Under the pieces are notes generated by a model. The model did not search any database. It had not been told where the DNA came from and saw nothing but the letters and a program-made list of their open reading frames with translations. The translations under genes were made by a program, and so were the position numbers. Positions 49,257-56,133 of a stretch of 64,000 nt of DNA are shown piece after piece. Source of the stretch: Mycolicibacterium palauense (GTDB lineage Bacteria > Actinomycetota > Actinomycetes > Mycobacteriales > Mycobacteriaceae); NCBI RefSeq assembly GCF_002592005.1, contig NZ_NVQF01000007.1:1-64000 (forward strand), written 5' to 3'. Each line of letters begins with the position of its first letter. The stretch's first letter is position 1.

Positions 49257-49551
49257 TTGGAGGTGCGGCCTACAGACAAATACCGCACTACCACGCCATT
49301 TCACCGGATTATCGTTTCCCGGCTTGTCCCCCAGATCCCTCCAGGAGGCGCGTACGCCTGGTCCTTGTGAACCACTGTTCATGTCGAAAGCTACTCTGCG
49401 GCGTTCCCTTCGCCGTTGGGATGGCCGTCCCATGGCTGCAGTACTGACCTACAAACAGGATCCGCCTTGCGGGCTCGTCCTGCCCCGATTCTGCTCCACA
49501 GTCGGGGATTAAGGCGCTTTAACTCTTCGACAGGGAAAGTCTTTTGCTTGG
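49257..49551 (-). other. structured gap without genes
   Basis: 295 bp. Hairpins GTGCGG/CCGCAC, CCAGG/CCTGG around AGGCG/CGCCT (49340-49361), GGCGAAGGGAACGCC, and CAGGA/TCCTG around CCGC/GCGG (49457-49485). A 63-codon open frame crosses it but is Arg-rich and unconvincing. Confidence 0.35.
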
Positions 49552-49624
49552 ATAACATCACAGGAATTGAACCTGCGACCTTCTGTTCTCAATACAGATG
49601 CTCTACCAATTGAGCTAGATGTTG
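49552..49624 (-). tRNA. class I tRNA with TGA anticodon (Ser codon UCA)
   Basis: D-arm GCTC/GAGC, anticodon arm TCTGT-ATTGAGA-ACAGA, T-arm GCAGG-TTCAATT-CCTGT, acceptor CAACATC/GATGTTA with an unpaired C1-A72. The variable loop is 5 nt, so it lacks the long arm SerRS needs. Isotype by anticodon is Ser, by structure doubtful. Confidence 0.75.
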
Positions 49625-50026
49625 TGACCGGAGACGTGCTTCCCCATGAAGGTCCGTAACCTTTTGAGCTACAGAATGCTTCACGCCTCTCGCGCTTCAG
49701 GCTGGCGACCTGTTTCGCGCTCTCCCTCAACCGCATGCGAGCCGTCGCCCGTCGCGAGATCGGTCATGGAACCCGCCTTCGCCTGCCAGGGCTCTGACTC
49801 AGTTCCTTCCGCACCCACACCAGCCTTAGTCGATAACACTTTCGGGCCTACGTTAGGTCATGGTGTCCTCAGCACGTTGCCGTTGGACCATGTGTACCTC
49901 GGTGGCGCACCGCCCCTTCGAGGACGGTGTCGGGTTGTGGATTGCATGGATTGCCCTCACGGGTGGCGAGCTGTCACACTCACCTTTCAGTGCCTTACGG
50001 CACCTTATCGGCCATGCCCGAAATCT
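49625..50026 (-). other. gap with tRNA 5'-half remnant, no genes
   Basis: 400 bp. At about 49630-49688 the minus strand reads GCATTCT-GTAGCTCAAAAGGTTA, like the 5' half of a tRNA, without a matching 3' half. ACCTGTTTCGC (49706-49716) is a near match to the GTGAAACAGG motif. No supported frame. Confidence 0.35.
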
Positions 50027-50131
50027 TGATGGGGCCTGGATTCTAACCAGGATCTCCAGGGAATGCCACGTCCGGACGTGGGGCCTGGGCTCTACCGGGG
50101 ATCAAGCCGGCTGATCTTGAGCTACACCCTC
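50027..50131 (-). tRNA. tRNA-like element with hairpins inserted in D and anticodon loops
   Basis: Perfect T-arm CCTGG-TTAGAAT-CCAGG, D-stem GCTC/GAGC and anticodon stem CCAGG/CCTGG are in place with a 5/7-paired acceptor. The D-loop is 26 nt and holds GATCA/TGATC; the anticodon loop is 23 nt and holds the perfect palindrome CCACGTCCGGACGTGG (50066-50081). Removing it leaves a 7-nt loop C-C-C-A-T-T-C. Confidence 0.5.
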
Positions 50132-50132
50132 G

Positions 50133-50205
50133 CTGGTCCGCCAGGATTCGAACCTGGAACTTCCTGGTTAACAGCCAAGCGTGTTGCCGGTTACACCACG
50201 AACCA
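50133..50205 (-). tRNA. tRNA-Asn(GTT)
   Basis: Acceptor TGGTTCG/CGGACCA, anticodon arm CTTGG-CTGTTAA-CCAGG, T-arm CCAGG-TTCGAAT-CCTGG. Canonical. Confidence 0.92.
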
Positions 50206-50215
50206 ATGATTGCCG

Positions 50216-50281
50216 CCAAACCAGGTGGGGGGAGCTTTTGACCGCACGATGGCGGGGTGGCTGTTATGTCACCCGGTTTGG
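50216..50281. other. 66-nt cloverleaf-sized structured element
   Basis: CCAAACC/GGTTTGG close a perfect 7-bp helix around CCGC-ACGATG-GCGG and GGGTGGC-TGTTAT-GTCACCC arms. Size and 7-bp end helix are tRNA-like, but T- and anticodon-loop signatures are missing on both strands. Confidence 0.4.
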
Positions 50282-50361
50282 TAAGTCTTTCCCACCAGTG
50301 TGACGACAGGTGGGCGTGCCGGTCCTAAACGGACACACTCAGTTGACACTTTTTCATTGCG

Positions 50362-50433
50362 TCGGGAAGCACAGACTCGAACTGCGTACGCCCGCATCCG
50401 AAGCGGCCATGTTTACCTTTACACCACATCCCG
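50362..50433 (-). tRNA. tRNA-Pro(CGG)
   Basis: Acceptor CGGGATG/CTTCCCG, anticodon arm GCCGC-TTCGGAT-GCGGG, T-arm CGCAG-TTCGAGT-CTGTG. Confidence 0.85.
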
Positions 50434-50437
50434 ATTG

Positions 50438-50502
50438 GAAGCATGGCGGATGGAGTGGGCTCTGTACCATCTCTTACCTATGGCCATTCCCGACCATGCT
50501 TC
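50438..50502. other. 65-nt structured element between tRNA-Pro and tmRNA
   Basis: GAAGCATGG/CCATGCTTC is a perfect 9-bp closing helix; inside lies GATGG/CCATC and a GGTC/GGCC arm. No tRNA loop signatures. Confidence 0.4.
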
Positions 50503-50507
50503 ACGAG

Positions 50508-50945
50508 TGGAGCTGGCGGGAGTCGAACCCGCGTCTTACGTTCTTCGTACTCAGTCTTCTACGTGCGTAGTCCAGACAGGTGTAATCCCAGCCAGCTACT
50601 GGACATACGGCTGCGGATTTGCTTCGGATTTACCCCCGAGTGGGCTGCAATTTTAGCCTACGGGTGCGCGGGCGCTACGGTCTGCCAACCATTCCTGCGG
50701 TCCCCGTATTAGCGACGCTGGATTGGTAGACGGAACGGGTAAACCGCTCTACCCCAACGGACTTCAGCTAGGCTGCGACGAGAAACTCAGCCTCGATGTC
50801 CTCAACGGAGAAATCGAGCTCAGCTTCCCAGGCAGCGAAGTCAGCATCAGTATCGACTGCGCTTAATTTGTTTTGCACTGTTACGGGCGTTGCATCCCGG
50901 CACGCTTCCCTGGACTCTGTTCGCAATCGAAACCAGAACAGCCCC
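50508..50945 (-). ncRNA. ssrA: tmRNA (phage-encoded)
   Basis: 5' end GGGGCTGTTCTGGTTTCGAT and 3' end with T-arm GCGGG-TTCGACT-CCCGC and CAGCTCC-A form the tRNA-like domain (acceptor GGGGCTG/CAGCTCC). Between them is an mRNA-like frame, 50771-50860 with TAG at 50768-50770, encoding a 30-residue tag that starts A-V-D-T-D-A-D-F-A-A and ends E-A-E-F-L-V-A-A. tmRNA rescues stalled ribosomes and tags the product for proteolysis; the hydrophobic V-A-A end fits a ClpXP-type degron. CCA is not encoded. Confidence 0.92.
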
Positions 50946-50990
50946 ATGAAACTTACTTGATATCCACTATTTAGTTCTCAAAGTACTGAG

Positions 50991-51061
50991 CAGGGTCGGA
51001 GGGATTCGAACCCCCATAAGCGGCTTTGGAGACCACGGTCCTGCCGTTGGACGACAACCCT
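50991..51061 (-). tRNA. tRNA-Trp(CCA)
   Basis: Acceptor AGGGTTG/CGACCCT, anticodon loop CTCCAAA, T-arm GGGGG-TTCGAAT-CCCTC. First RNA gene of the leftward island. Confidence 0.9.
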
Positions 51062-51233
51062 AAAGCCAGGTATTCGACCACCAGCCCTGGCGCTGGCTGA
51101 ACAGGGCACCACCCCTTGGTCTGGGCGGCCCGGTCGAGCGGCTTGGAATTTGTTCGAGCCCGGGCCTTCTGCAACCGCTTCGTGGTTACGGAAGGTAAGA
51201 TTACAGGCACAAAATCGGGGTGAAACAGGAGAA
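51062..51233 (-). promoter_or_regulatory. leader/promoter region of the tRNA island
   Basis: 170 bp between the upstream terminator and tRNA-Trp with no supported gene. GGGGTGAAACAGGA (51217-51230) lies beside the terminator; a TGTAATCTT stretch downstream of it on the minus strand could serve as -10. A frame across it overlaps the tRNA and is rejected. Confidence 0.4.
51219..51230 (+). promoter_or_regulatory. GTGAAACAGG site
   Basis: GGTGAAACAGGA, orientation opposite to the tRNA transcription, directly downstream of the terminator of the 51290 gene. Confidence 0.5.
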
Positions 51234-51234
51234 C

Positions 51235-51275
51235 AAAAAGGGCCCCTAGCCAGCTCATTCGCCGACCGGGGCCCT
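51235..51275 (-). terminator. rho-independent terminator
   Basis: On the minus strand AGGGCCCC ... GGGGCCCT followed by TTTTT; 8-bp perfect stem, 21-base loop with inner pairing. Ends the transcript of the 51290-51529 gene. Confidence 0.8.
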
Positions 51276-51289
51276 CCTGTGGGCTTGGG

Positions 51290-51529
51290 TTACTGCTTGG
51301 TCGGGAACTTGCGACGCGGACGGCTCGCTGGGGCCTGGCCGGTCACCATCAGATTGAGATCCTCGTTGGTAAACGGATCATGAGGTCCAGCACCGACGAT
51401 CGGCTGAACGGACGCAGCCTGAATGGTGGCAGCCTCCGAGCTGCCGGCCACCACTGGCTTCTTCACGGCCGGCTCGACAGCCTCAACGGCTGGAGCCTCT
51501 TCGGCCTTCTTCGTGGCAGCAGTTGCCAT
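51290..51529 (-). CDS. Ala/Pro/Val-rich low-complexity phage protein
   Basis: 79 residues: M-A-T-A-A-T-K-K-A-E-E-A-P start, Ala/Val/Pro-rich, basic C-terminus. Followed by a strong terminator, so probably well expressed. No family recognised. Confidence 0.65.
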   Translation of the reverse strand: MATAATKKAEEAPAVEAVEPAVKKPVVAGSSEAATIQAASVQPIVGAGPHDPFTNEDLNLMVTGQAPASRPRRKFPTKQ

Positions 51530-51597
51530 GTGTCATTACCTCACAGTGAAATATGTTGCAAGCTCTCTGCGTTTAGTATAGCACGGAGTTTGCTGGA

Positions 51598-51939
51598 TCA
51601 GTCCCGCCAGCGTCGCGACGTGACGTGAGCTGCCTTTTTCTGGGATCCCGCACCGAGACGCTGGTTGCAGACGAGATGCATCGGTTCCAGATTCTCCACG
51701 CTGTACTGCAGAGGGTCATCCCAGGCGAGATCCTTCACCGGGATGATGTGATTCACGGTGGGGGACATTGGATCTGGATACTTGAGGGATAGGTCGATCA
51801 GCTGGCCGCACGCAGGATACTTTCCGTTTCCGCGGAAAGCGCAGATCTGATTCGTACGCAATACGCGATTCTTGGCCTGCTGGAATCGAACCCCCGCACG
51901 GCCACGTGGACGCGGCCCGTTTTTCGAATGGGTTGGCAT
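51598..51939 (-). CDS. HNH endonuclease
   Basis: 113 residues. Cys-containing N-knuckle (C-A-F...P-A-C-G), V-N-H-I-I-P-V-K-D-L and N-L-E-P-M-H-L-V-C-N form an HNH with zinc ligands. Free-standing nuclease at the edge of the tRNA island; could be a homing or terminase-associated nuclease. Confidence 0.8.
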   Translation of the reverse strand: MPTHSKNGPRPRGRAGVRFQQAKNRVLRTNQICAFRGNGKYPACGQLIDLSLKYPDPMSPTVNHIIPVKDLAWDDPLQYSVENLEPMHLVCNQRLGAGSQKKAAHVTSRRWRD

Positions 51940-51959
51940 AGAGGGTTCCTCCCTCTATT

Positions 51960-52730
51960 TTACCCCAAATCCCAGATGACGAAGTTGTCGCTGAACTGGT
52001 GGGTGCCATCCTCGGCGAGCCCGAACACCCTGGTAGCCGTGCCATCTGGGTACTGAAGAAGGCTGTTATACCGCTTGTGGTAGTGGCCGTGAATCAATAT
52101 CCTTGGCCGTACCCCGTCGCAGATCTTCCGCAACACTGCACGGTGCGCGTTCGATGCGATGATCTCAGACCGGGGCCAGCCGCTGGTAATCGAGTCGACA
52201 TCAGGGTCCGCTGCGATTCCGGGGATGTCGACACCGAGGGGGCAGTCGTGCGACACAACCACGTGGACCGGGCCGGCCGAGATTGCACGATCCACCTCGG
52301 CCTCGGTGATGTGCTCCTCATCCCACCACGACACTCCAGGCTTGCGCAGCTGCCGGTCAATGGAGTGGGCCCCACCCATTGCCATCCACATGTAGCCACC
52401 CAGCTCCCAGCGATAACCGCGGGGAAGGTGCTTGATCCTCGGGTAGGCGGGATCCGACCAAGGTTCACCGCCGGAGGCAGCGACCCGCTCAACGATCTCC
52501 GGGTGGTACTCGTGGTTGCCGTCGACCCACCACAGCTCCATATCGTGACGGGACAGAGCAGAGTTCAGGGTGGACAGGTAGGCTTCTCGCGGCAACCCTG
52601 GGCCCCACCATCCGAAATCGCCGGCGTGAATGATCAGCTCAACACCTCGGTAGGCGAGTGACTCGACTATGTTGGACGCCCACGTCGAGTTTCCGTGCCA
52701 GTCGCCCACGACGGCAACCTTGTTGGTCAT
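51960..52730 (-). CDS. calcineurin-like metallophosphoesterase
   Basis: 256 residues with V-V-G-D-W-H-G-N, H-A-G-D-F-G-W-W-G, V-D-G-N-H-E-Y-H and I-H-G-H-Y-H-K. Substrate unknown; candidates are nucleotides or RNA ends. Second phosphoesterase of the phage. Confidence 0.85.
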   Translation of the reverse strand: MTNKVAVVGDWHGNSTWASNIVESLAYRGVELIIHAGDFGWWGPGLPREAYLSTLNSALSRHDMELWWVDGNHEYHPEIVERVAASGGEPWSDPAYPRIKHLPRGYRWELGGYMWMAMGGAHSIDRQLRKPGVSWWDEEHITEAEVDRAISAGPVHVVVSHDCPLGVDIPGIAADPDVDSITSGWPRSEIIASNAHRAVLRKICDGVRPRILIHGHYHKRYNSLLQYPDGTATRVFGLAEDGTHQFSDNFVIWDLG

Positions 52731-52782
52731 AGAACCATGTACCCTTCGATTCGTGAGAGGCGGATGACGGATATATCCCTAC

Positions 52783-53289
52783 TCACGCCGCCAGCTCCGG
52801 ATAGAACGTCCTCATGAACCCAGCAGATGACTTGTCGAGATCCTCCCAGTCGGTGAGGTTCCGCTCATAGACCGACTGGGCATCGTTCGCCTCGAAACCG
52901 GGGCGCTTCACCTGATGAATCCACTCCAGGTTCGAAGCCGCAGTGTTGGTGACATCCCCATCCTTGAAGCGGATCGTGGAGGCTTGCCGGCCGAACGGCG
53001 GCTCACCATGGAATGCCAGAGCCACCAGGAATGCCACGCGCTGCGCACGCGGAACAGCGGGCTTCCCAACCCGTGGGATCTGCACGTTCACATACATGTG
53101 CGCAATGTTCGTGTTGTGCTTCCGCAGATACGGCTTCAGGATCTGCTCAGAGAACCTGCGGATGTACGGATTCTCGGAGTGTGGGCTGTGAACGACGAGC
53201 TCATAGGGCAGCCGGCGAACCTCGCCATGCCTGGACGCTTCGAAACGGTGAGGGATGCCGGGAATCTTCCGCCATTCCGTCAGTTCCAC
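52783..53289 (-). CDS. NUMOD4/HNH-like homing-type protein
   Basis: 168 residues, GTG start overlapping the phosphatase stop. N-terminus E-W-R-K-I-P-G-I-P-H-R-F-E-A-S-R matches the NUMOD4 DNA-binding motif. The later part (F-L-V-A-L-A-F-H-G, K-D-G-D-V-T-N-T, S-N-L-E-W) matches HNH_3, but the first catalytic His is replaced by Arg, so it may be inactive. Confidence 0.65.
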   Translation of the reverse strand: MELTEWRKIPGIPHRFEASRHGEVRRLPYELVVHSPHSENPYIRRFSEQILKPYLRKHNTNIAHMYVNVQIPRVGKPAVPRAQRVAFLVALAFHGEPPFGRQASTIRFKDGDVTNTAASNLEWIHQVKRPGFEANDAQSVYERNLTDWEDLDKSSAGFMRTFYPELAA

Positions 53290-53777
53290 GAAGCTACCTC
53301 GGCGGCGAACGCCGGGTTGCACAGCACCGCGGGGGAGCGCACATTGCGGAGATGGGCGACGATGTCTGCGCCGCTCATACCGCCCTGCATGTAGAGGGCC
53401 CTGGCTGTCACCAGGGACGACCGATTCAGTCCAGCCTGGCAATGCACCAGAACAGGCCCATCCTTGCGGCACACGTTGATCCAGGTGGCAATGGCGTCGA
53501 TCTGCTCGAACCCCTGGTAGACGGAGTCGTACATTTCGACATAGAGCTCTGAGCTGATCTCCCGCGCCATCTCGTAGCGCTCCCACGGGTACACCGACAC
53601 AACGTGATCGATGTCCTCAGGGAGCATCAGCCCGTCAGCGCATCCGCCCTGCCAGAGGTTGTCGCCGATGTAGGAGATGTACGGCACATCGAACGGCGTC
53701 AGGCCATGCGTCGCAACACCGGAGATGCGCTGAACGCGCGGGTCGTACTCGATATCGATTGCTGTTGGGTCAGCCAT
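53280..53777 (-). CDS. dual-specificity/tyrosine phosphatase-like protein
   Basis: 165 residues. V-H-C-Q-A-G-L-N-R-S is the C-x5-R-S P-loop and an upstream Asp (M-Y-D-S) may be the general acid. It could dephosphorylate host proteins or 5'-triphosphate RNA; the target is unknown. Overlaps the neighbouring gene by 10 bp. Confidence 0.8.
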   Translation of the reverse strand: MADPTAIDIEYDPRVQRISGVATHGLTPFDVPYISYIGDNLWQGGCADGLMLPEDIDHVVSVYPWERYEMAREISSELYVEMYDSVYQGFEQIDAIATWINVCRKDGPVLVHCQAGLNRSSLVTARALYMQGGMSGADIVAHLRNVRSPAVLCNPAFAAEVASWN

Positions 53778-53993
53778 CTACCGACCTTCCTCTTCCCAGT
53801 AGGCTTCCATTACCTTCGTCACGACCTTGAACCAGTCGGGGCGGCCGTTCAGCTCTCCGTCTATCGCATCGAAGTAACTGTCTTCGGTTGCACTGGCTTC
53901 GATCTCGTCATCGAGATACTGGCGGTCAAGCTCGGCGATGAGTACATCCTCGAGCTGCTTGATGAGGACCGTGTCCTCGGCGCGGATCGGCAT
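53778..53993 (-). CDS. small acidic phage protein
   Basis: 71 residues, very acidic and helical (L-E-D-V-L-I-A-E-L-D-R). ATG overlaps the stop of the Acb2-like gene by 1 bp. Confidence 0.6.
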   Translation of the reverse strand: MPIRAEDTVLIKQLEDVLIAELDRQYLDDEIEASATEDSYFDAIDGELNGRPDWFKVVTKVMEAYWEEEGR

Positions 53994-54232
53994 CAGGACT
54001 CCGTTGTGTGTCGAGCGATGGCGGCGTTGGCCCAGAACATCGCCTCTTCGAGCTTGGTTATTGCCAGAGACTTCTCACGGCCCGGTGGGACAATCCGGTC
54101 CAGTTCCAATGCGGTTATGTACAGCTCCGATCGCACACTTTCGTGGGCAACGCGCCTGTCTCGCGTCTCAGCAGCGTGAAACTTGAACCGGTGCTTGAGG
54201 TCGCTCGCCGTTGCTGGCGTTGTGTAACTCAT
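53993..54232 (-). CDS. Acb2/Tad1-domain (DUF7681) protein, candidate cyclic-nucleotide sponge
   Basis: 79 residues, all helical. The C-terminal text P-P-G-R-E-K-S-L-A-I-T-K-L-E-E-A-M-F-W-A-N-A-A-I-A-R matches, by memory, the helical-hairpin family that includes the anti-CBASS protein Acb2. Members bind cyclic di/tri-nucleotides and block CBASS or Thoeris effectors; many relatives are uncharacterised. GGAGG lies seven bases before ATG 54232. Confidence 0.7.
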   Translation of the reverse strand: MSYTTPATASDLKHRFKFHAAETRDRRVAHESVRSELYITALELDRIVPPGREKSLAITKLEEAMFWANAAIARHTTES

Positions 54233-54243
54233 CCGCACCCCTC

Positions 54244-54990
54244 CTAGACGACTTCAGACGACTGGACCGACTTGGTGAACTGACCCCACTTGCCGCAGTC
54301 GTTGCAGTGGATCCTCTGGTAGAGGCGTGTGGCAGTCGGGCGGGTGCCCTTCAGGCGGTAGTTGCCGCTACCGCAGTTCGGGCACACCGGCATGCTTCCC
54401 TCGGGCTTGAAGAGATTCAGGTTGATGCCCTTCACCCATGGGAGCATGAGGTGGTACAGCTCCTCGGTGAGCTCCACGTCGCGACGGTTGTACTTCTCCA
54501 TCGCCTTGCGGGCCCGAGTGACCACTCCACGCTTCTCGGAGCGCAGGTCAGACCACATCCCGGGTGGAGTCTTGTCCTTGCCGTCCAAGCCGAGAGTGTC
54601 TGCGATGAACGCCATCCGGTTGTAGAGGAACTGAAACTCGCGCTTCAGATTCACCATCAGGTCGATGTCGACATGACTCGCGGGTGGGAGGATCCCGTAT
54701 TCGAGGAAGTGCGACCTGAGGTGCTTGATGTCGAACTTCGCCGAGTTCCAGCCGATCACATAGTCGGCTTCATCGAGGACGGCGTGCGCCTTGCGGATCA
54801 TTCCCTCATGGGTGTCATCCCATTCGGACGCGAAGTGAATGGCGTCGTCTCCCAGCCACTTCCACGCCAGGCAGATGGTCCTCGGTGGTTCGCGGAACTG
54901 CTCGGGCCTGATGAACTTCGGGGAGAAGTCCCACACTTCAGCCAACCCGGCCTGGCGCTCAATGTCGAGCGTGACGATCCGTGCACTCAA
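54244..54990 (-). CDS. DEDD-type 3'-5' exonuclease with C-terminal zinc ribbon
   Basis: 248 residues. V-T-L-D-I-E-R (motif I), V-I-G-W-N-S-A-K-F-D-I (motif II) and Y-N-R-R-D-V-E-L (motif III) give a DnaQ/Pol-exo fold. C-P-N-C-G-S...C-N-D-C-G near the end is a zinc ribbon. It lacks a polymerase domain; probably degrades host DNA or proofreads. Confidence 0.8.
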   Translation of the reverse strand: MSARIVTLDIERQAGLAEVWDFSPKFIRPEQFREPPRTICLAWKWLGDDAIHFASEWDDTHEGMIRKAHAVLDEADYVIGWNSAKFDIKHLRSHFLEYGILPPASHVDIDLMVNLKREFQFLYNRMAFIADTLGLDGKDKTPPGMWSDLRSEKRGVVTRARKAMEKYNRRDVELTEELYHLMLPWVKGINLNLFKPEGSMPVCPNCGSGNYRLKGTRPTATRLYQRIHCNDCGKWGQFTKSVQSSEVV

Positions 54991-55019
54991 TGCGGTCTCC
55001 TAATGTATTGGGACACAGT

Positions 55020-55457
55020 CTAGTTAGGCCGGATGAGTCCGTGAAACAGGTCCGGGAAGCGCCCTTCTTCTGGGCTCCCCTTCGAGCGAGCGGATGGCCG
55101 CGAGTCATACTCAGGCTTGTTGACCATGAACCACGCCAGAGCGAAGCAATGCCACGCAGCGGAGACAACATGCTTCGAACCGGTCTCCGGATCGATGTCC
55201 TCGCCGGCCCAGAACGCGTTCAGGTGACGCTGCACGGCTGCATAGGAGTACTTCCAGTCGTACCCGCGCCGCCAGTTGTCATCCTCATACTTCTCGGCAC
55301 CCCTGCCGTAGTGCTCGGCGAGCTCCCACAGTACGGTGGGCGGGATGAGGTCGAAACGTGCCAGCTTCGAACCCTTCTCGCCGCCCGACTCGCTGACGGT
55401 GCGAACCTCGCCAGGAACGGAAGTTGGTGGCGTAACAGGATGCTGCCCCTCAGTCAC
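55020..55457 (-). CDS. dATP/dGTP-type pyrophosphohydrolase (DUF5664/MazG superfamily)
   Basis: 145 residues from GTG at 55457. L-A-E-H-Y-G-R-G-A-E-K-Y-E-D-D-N-W-R-R-G and S-A-A-W-H-C-F-A-L-A-W match the helical phage dNTP diphosphohydrolase family. Hydrolyses dNTPs to dNMPs, possibly to bias nucleotide pools. The upstream open frame belongs to the neighbouring gene. Confidence 0.75.
   Translation of the reverse strand: MTEGQHPVTPPTSVPGEVRTVSESGGEKGSKLARFDLIPPTVLWELAEHYGRGAEKYEDDNWRRGYDWKYSYAAVQRHLNAFWAGEDIDPETGSKHVVSAAWHCFALAWFMVNKPEYDSRPSARSKGSPEEGRFPDLFHGLIRPN
55040..55053 (+). promoter_or_regulatory. GTGAAACAGG site (inside coding sequence)
   Basis: CGTGAAACAGGTCC within the last codons (L-F-H-G) of the pyrophosphohydrolase. 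Could be fortuitous. Confidence 0.3.
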
Positions 55458-55816
55458 GCAACCGTCTTCCACACCGTGACGGTCTCCGTGGCTGGGTACA
55501 CCTCGTCGGTTGGGCCCTCGTAGTAGCCGCCGTCGAACGACGCATACCAGCCGTCGCGCCGAAAGTAGCGGGTCTCGCCCTTCTCGCCGAGAATCTTCAC
55601 GACGGCCCAATACTGGTCCCCCTGGCCCTCGCCGCCGAACTGCTCCGAGAGCTCAGCAATTCCGATATCTGGGATGTCGACACACTTCTTGCCCCATTCC
55701 AGCTCCTCAAGGAAGTCGTCCCACCCATCACAGCAGCCGTACCGGTCGGGGATGTCATTGTCGTCCCACGAGCCCGACGCGATCGAGGCATCCAGATCTT
55801 CGACTGTGTAACTCAT
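55454..55816 (-). CDS. tandem paralogue family, copy 1
   Basis: 120 residues: M-S-Y-T-V-E-D-L-D-A-S-I start, G-I-A-E-L-S-E-Q-F-G-G-E-G, Y-W-A-V-V-K, R-Y-F-R-R-D-G-W-Y-A-S-F, ends V-T-V-W-K. The same order of motifs recurs in the next three genes. Unknown function. Overlaps neighbours by 4 bp each. Confidence 0.75.
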   Translation of the reverse strand: MSYTVEDLDASIASGSWDDNDIPDRYGCCDGWDDFLEELEWGKKCVDIPDIGIAELSEQFGGEGQGDQYWAVVKILGEKGETRYFRRDGWYASFDGGYYEGPTDEVYPATETVTVWKTVA

Positions 55817-56133
55817 AGCTTCTCCCAAACGGTGATGGTCTTCTGTACCGGCTTGACTTCCACGGTTGGCCCATCGAAGGACGAGCCGACGAACGAGGCA
55901 TACCAGCCGTGGCGCTTGAAGATTCGCGTGCCGTCAGCGTTCTCGACGGAGAACACGAACCAGCGCTCCTCACCGGAACCCTCGCCGCCACCCTTCGATT
56001 CGAGTACCTTCGCAGTGCCGATCCCAGGTACCCCTACTCCGGTGGACATGTACTCGAACTCATGCCACGACCCACCCCATGGGGCTTCGTCGTTCTCGAT
56101 GGCCTCATCGAGCTCCGCGATGGTGTAACTCAC
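55813..56133 (-). CDS. tandem paralogue family, copy 2
   Basis: 106 residues, GTG start: S-Y-T-I-A-E-L-D-E-A-I, G-T-A-K-V-L-E-S-K-G-G-G-E-G, W-F-V-F-S-V, R-I-F-K-R-H-G-W-Y-A-S-F, ends I-T-V-W-E-K-L. Closest to copy 1. Confidence 0.75.
   Translation of the reverse strand: MSYTIAELDEAIENDEAPWGGSWHEFEYMSTGVGVPGIGTAKVLESKGGGEGSGEERWFVFSVENADGTRIFKRHGWYASFVGSSFDGPTVEVKPVQKTITVWEKL

Noticed and set aside
49242..49433. 63-codon Arg-rich frame between tRNA-Tyr and the TGA tRNA
   Set aside because: Composition and hairpin content fit structured RNA better than protein.
49552..49624. Opal-suppressor reading of the TGA-anticodon tRNA
   Set aside because: Anticodon TGA pairs with codon UCA; a UGA suppressor would need anticodon TCA.
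50971..51258. 95-codon minus-strand frame overlapping tRNA-Trp
   Set aside because: Runs through tRNA-Trp and the terminator region; no supporting family or clean ribosome site.
53280..53586. Upstream extension of the NUMOD4/HNH gene to 53586
   Set aside because: This region is the phosphatase gene in another frame; GTG at 53289 overlaps its stop.
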